Of a DNA stretch of 35,256 nt, positions 32,522 to 35,256 are shown piece by piece. Positions within the stretch are counted from its first letter, which is position 1, and every line of letters begins with the position of its first letter. Below the pieces are notes generated by a model. It was given only the letters and a program-made list of their open reading frames with translations. It searched no databases and was not told where the DNA came from. Origin of the DNA: Clostridiales bacterium (GTDB taxonomy: Bacteria > Bacillota > Clostridia > Oscillospirales > Acutalibacteraceae). Location: positions 1 through 35,256 of the forward strand of contig JAAWCO010000022.1 of assembly GCA_022793315.1 (NCBI GenBank), in the 5' to 3' direction. The position numbers and the translations under genes were made by a program.

Positions 32522-33079
32522 TCAGGCCTGGTTCCCGCCCAGTCGGGCAATAATTGCCCCACGATACTCGGCATGATGCGGCATCCCCCCGCCCAGACCG
32601 CCAGGTTTGGGGAGCAGAAGCCTGAAATAGCTTCCATTCTTCATCGTCAGAAGGCATTTCACGGAACCCATCCACCCCTTTTTTATTTCGCAGCGCTGAA
32701 TGTCTGTCAGGGGAAAGCACGTTCCAATATCGGCGAAAAAGAGCGGCGCCGTAACCTCCTGTATGTCCGCCCTGCTCACATTCGGTTCCTCCTCAAATTG
32801 ATAGAGATAAGCGTTCCTTTCGCACTCGGCCAGCACCAGAGAGGATGACGTAAGACCGAGGTAAATATCACAGGCCGCGTATTTCTTTTTGTTCAGGGCG
32901 ATGACGCCTCCGTTTTCATCCGGAAACAGCCCGTTTTCCGTACGAACGCATTTTCCAAAAACGCCTGTCACATTCGTTTCTTTCGCTATGGCGTGTATGC
33001 CCGCCAGCAGCGTTTCTCCGTCGGGTATATACGCCCCTAAAGCCCGCCGCATGCTTGTTTCATCAAAAATTTCAGACAT
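32522..33079 (-). CDS. hypothetical protein, possibly PH-like beta domain
   Basis: This 185-residue cytosolic protein has no signal peptide or membrane helix. The first 25 residues look helical (MSEIFDETSMRRALGAYI), followed by GETLLAGIHA and then mostly beta-strand-like alternation with paired hydrophobics (ACDIYLGLTSSSLVLAE, SVKCLLTMKNGSYFRLLL) and a Gly-rich loop GGLGGGMPHHAEY near the end. That layout recalls bacterial PH-like domains, but this is only an impression. The ATG at 33079 has AAAGGAG with an 11-base spacer. Upstream TTG-initiated extension is unlikely because its ribosome site is only two bases away. It has its own extended -10 promoter (33239-33267) and a leader of about 150 bases. 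Confidence 0.75.
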   Translation of the reverse strand: MSEIFDETSMRRALGAYIPDGETLLAGIHAIAKETNVTGVFGKCVRTENGLFPDENGGVIALNKKKYAACDIYLGLTSSSLVLAECERNAYLYQFEEEPNVSRADIQEVTAPLFFADIGTCFPLTDIQRCEIKKGWMGSVKCLLTMKNGSYFRLLLPKPGGLGGGMPHHAEYRGAIIARLGGNQA

Positions 33080-33238
33080 GGGAAGGAGCTCTCCTTTATT
33101 CGTATTTTTGCTTTTTGGGGAAAGCAAACTGGATGGGAAAGACAGCCGCCCGTGACAAGCCCTTTGGCTTTCCAATGCTCCTGATCTGTGTCGAGCATGC
33201 CGTTTACAGAAGAAATTTCACCGATTCAGCATAAGGAA

Positions 33239-33267
33239 AGTATATCACCCGTGAAAAGGATATTCAA
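33239..33267 (-). promoter_or_regulatory. sigma-A promoter of the hypothetical gene at 33079
   Basis: On the minus strand TTGAAT (33262-33267), a 17-base spacer and TATACT (33239-33244) with extended -10 TGA. The ten bases GTGATATACT are identical to those in the promoter at 3556-3584. The leader of about 150 bases to the start codon (33080-33232) contains no recognised element. Confidence 0.75.
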
Positions 33268-33298
33268 CCTACATCGGGATATAAAAGCGCCCCCTCTG

Positions 33299-33342
33299 AA
33301 AAACAACGAGGCGCGGCGCCCCTCTTATCAGGACGCCGCGCC
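33299..33342 (-). terminator. intrinsic terminator of clpC
   Basis: On the minus strand GGCGCGGCG (33334-33342) pairs perfectly with CGCCGCGCC (33310-33318) around a 15-base loop, followed six bases later by TTTTT (33299-33303). It lies 38 bases after the clpC stop. Confidence 0.75.
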
Positions 33343-33380
33343 AGCTGTCCGGCGGGAAGAGCAGCCGGCCGCATCGGGCC

Positions 33381-35256
33381 TCAGCTTTCCGCCGCGTGTG
33401 TTTTTTCAAAGGTGAAAGCGCCGTCCGCCGTTCCCACCTGTACGGTGTCGCCCGCCAGGAAGGCCCCCTCCAGCAGCTTTTCGGCCAGCGGGTCTTCAAT
33501 TTTCGACTGAATCGCGCGGCGCAGGGGCCGGGCGCCGTATACGGGATCAAATCCCTCCGCCGCAATCGTGTCAATCGCACCATCGTCCACCGCTATACCG
33601 ATGCCCAGCTCAGACAGCCGCCGGTCCAGCGTCCGCAGCATGCGGCGCGCGATCTCACGGATATCCTCCCTGCCCAGCTGGTGGAAAACGATAATATCAT
33701 CCACCCGATTGAGGAATTCGGGACGGAAGGTCTTTTTCAGCTCTCCCATCACCTCACCGCGAATGCGTTCCTGTCCCGCCTCACCGGGCTCGTCCCCGCT
33801 GCCTCCGCCAAAGCCGAGGCTCCGGTGCTCCGTAATCATTCGGGCTCCTACATTGGAGGTCATGATGATGATGGTGTTGCGGAAGTCCACCCGGCGTCCC
33901 TGTGCGTCGGTGAGCATACCATCCTCCAGAATTTGAAGCAGCAGATTAAATACATCGGGATGCGCCTTCTCAATCTCGTCGAACAGCAGCACAGCATAGG
34001 GCTTGCGCCGAATTTTTTCGGTGAGCTGTCCGCCCTCGTCATAGCCCACATAGCCGGGAGGTGAGCCCACCATACGGGAAACCGTGTGCTTTTCCATATA
34101 TTCGGACATGTCCAGACGGATCATGGCGTTTTCGTCGCCGAACATGGCCTCCGCCAGCGCCTTGCACAGCTCGGTTTTGCCCACGCCGGTGGGACCCAGG
34201 AAGATGAACGACCCGGTCGGACGTTTCGGGTCCTTGAGTCCCACCCGGCCGCGGCGGATGGCGCGGGATACGGCGGCGACTGCCTCCTCCTGTCCCACAA
34301 GCCGTTCGTGAAGCACCTCCTCCAGCCGCAGGAGCCGCTTGCCCTCCTCTTCCGTGAGCTGGGTGACCGGCACGCCGGTCCAGCTGGACACAATCTCAGC
34401 GATCTCCCTTTCGGTGACCTCGCCTGTGATTCCGGCATTTTTCTCCTGCCACTGGGAACGGAGCTCCTCCAGCCGGGCGGAAATCTCCTTTTCCTCATCC
34501 CGCAGGCGGGCGGCCCGTTCAAAGTCCTGCTCATTGACCGAGGCCTTCTTCTCCTCATCCAGCCGTTTGACCTCTTCCTCCAGCTGCTTCAGGTCAGGCG
34601 GAGCTGTAAAGGCCTTCAGCCGTACACGCGAGGCCGCTTCATCAATCAGGTCAATGGCCTTGTCGGGCAGATACCGGTCGGAAATATAGCGGGCGGATAA
34701 GGCCACCGCTGATTCCAGCGCTTCATCGGTGATTTTCACCCGGTGATGCGCCTCATACCGGTCGCGCAGCCCCCGCAGGATCAGCACGGCCTCCTCAGCG
34801 GTCGGTTCACCCACGGTCACCGGCTGGAACCGGCGCTCTAGCGCGGCGTCCTTCTCGATATGCCGGCGGTATTCCTCCAGTGTGGTGGCGCCGATGATCT
34901 GCAGCTCACCCCGCGCCAGCGAGGGCTTGAGAATATTGGCGGCGTCCACCGCCCCCTCTGCGGCGCCGGCGCCGATGATGGTGTGGAGCTCATCAATAAA
35001 CAGGATGGTATCGCCTGCCCGGATGACCTCCTCCACCGCGTTTTTGATCCGTTCCTCAAAGTCACCGCGGTATTTGGTTCCCGCCACCATGCCGGTCAGG
35101 TCCAGCGTCACCACCCGTTTGCCGCGGAGCAGCTCCGGAACCTCATCCGCCGTGATCTTCTGCGCCAGTCCCTCCGCAATGGCGGTTTTGCCCACGCCCG
35201 GTTCGCCGATCAGACAGGGATTGTTCTTGGTGCGGCGGGACAGAATCTGGATCACC
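33381..35256 (-). CDS. clpC: ATP-dependent Clp protease ATP-binding subunit ClpC, lacking the N-terminal part
   Basis: ClpC is a hexameric AAA+ unfoldase that feeds proteins to ClpP and shapes stress and developmental regulation. About 625 residues are visible; the N-terminal repeat domain, roughly 190 residues, lies beyond the right edge. The first AAA module has Walker A GEPGVGKT, Walker [10 protein letters not shown] and the arginine-finger region ALERRFQP. The short middle domain carries a UVR-type motif ([17 protein letters not shown]), which marks ClpC rather than ClpB or ClpE. The second AAA module has [41 protein letters not shown] and [11 protein letters not shown]. Whether mcsA/mcsB/ctsR precede it cannot be seen. 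A GTG codon near the edge is internal, not the start. Confidence 0.95.
   Translation of the reverse strand, partial: VIQILSRRTKNNPCLIGEPGVGKTAIAEGLAQKITADEVPELLRGKRVVTLDLTGMVAGTKYRGDFEERIKNAVEEVIRAGDTILFIDELHTIIGAGAAEGAVDAANILKPSLARGELQIIGATTLEEYRRHIEKDAALERRFQPVTVGEPTAEEAVLILRGLRDRYEAHHRVKITDEALESAVALSARYISDRYLPDKAIDLIDEAASRVRLKAFTAPPDLKQLEEEVKRLDEEKKASVNEQDFERAARLRDEEKEISARLEELRSQWQEKNAGITGEVTEREIAEIVSSWTGVPVTQLTEEEGKRLLRLEEVLHERLVGQEEAVAAVSRAIRRGRVGLKDPKRPTGSFIFLGPTGVGKTELCKALAEAMFGDENAMIRLDMSEYMEKHTVSRMVGSPPGYVGYDEGGQLTEKIRRKPYAVLLFDEIEKAHPDVFNLLLQILEDGMLTDAQGRRVDFRNTIIIMTSNVGARMITEHRSLGFGGGSGDEPGEAGQERIRGEVMGELKKTFRPEFLNRVDDIIVFHQLGREDIREIARRMLRTLDRRLSELGIGIAVDDGAIDTIAAEGFDPVYGARPLRRAIQSKIEDPLAEKLLEGAFLAGDTVQVGTADGAFTFEKTHAAES

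Overview
The window looks like a chromosomal segment of a GC-rich, Gram-positive-type anaerobe of the Bacillota, most likely class Clostridia and perhaps an Oscillospiraceae-like gut lineage. This is inferred from gene content and signals, not from a marker gene. Supporting signs are AGGAGG-type ribosome sites, sigma-A promoters with 17-base spacers, a fused chorismate mutase/prephenate dehydratase, ThyX, a ClpC with a UVR motif, and the mltG/U32-peptidase neighbourhood known from Firmicutes. I see no phage, integrase, insertion sequence, CRISPR array or rRNA.

Layout. (1) 2-3034 (+): end of a shikimate operon, aroA (cut by the left edge), aroC and pheA, with overlapping reading frames. (2) 3035-3623: an AT-rich non-coding stretch with a duplicated GTATAT-type element and several hairpins, followed by a small orphan gene with its own promoter (3624-3989). 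(3) 4115-12447 (-): a cell-wall and housekeeping block. In transcription order it holds comEA-like, thyX, a DUF2156 protein, a DJ-1/PfpI protein, 5-formyl-THF cyclo-ligase, mltG, a U32 peptidase/hydroxylase and a class B penicillin-binding protein. (4) 12639-17833 (+): response regulator, intramembrane-type histidine kinase, ABC ATPase and a large FtsX-like permease, resembling an antimicrobial-peptide or envelope-stress module. (5) 17834-18456: terminators and a tRNA-Val(GAC) on the minus strand with a perfect consensus promoter. (6) 18457-20133 (+): a GH13 alpha-glucosidase. (7) 20278-23706 (-): a small membrane export-family protein followed by two flavoproteins, one of the HI0933/BaiN family. 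(8) 24043-26682 (+): a P-type ATPase that keeps its phosphorylation site but has lost the usual transport-site residues. (9) 26931-31586 (+): glycolipid-type glycosyltransferase, UPF0104 flippase-like membrane protein, SAM methyltransferase and an ABC1/UbiB-family kinase. (10) 31831-33079 (-): two unrecognised proteins. (11) 33381 to the right edge (-): clpC, lacking its N-terminal part.

How they work together. Chorismate and prephenate for aromatic amino acids come from block 1. MltG, the penicillin-binding protein, the two-component/ABC module and the glycolipid genes all act at the envelope. Most of the window is ordinary core chromosome. The items that most deserve a second look are the divergent P-type ATPase, the duplicated AT-rich element after pheA, the GTCACC repeats in front of the ABC genes, and the two orphan proteins that share an identical extended -10 promoter core.
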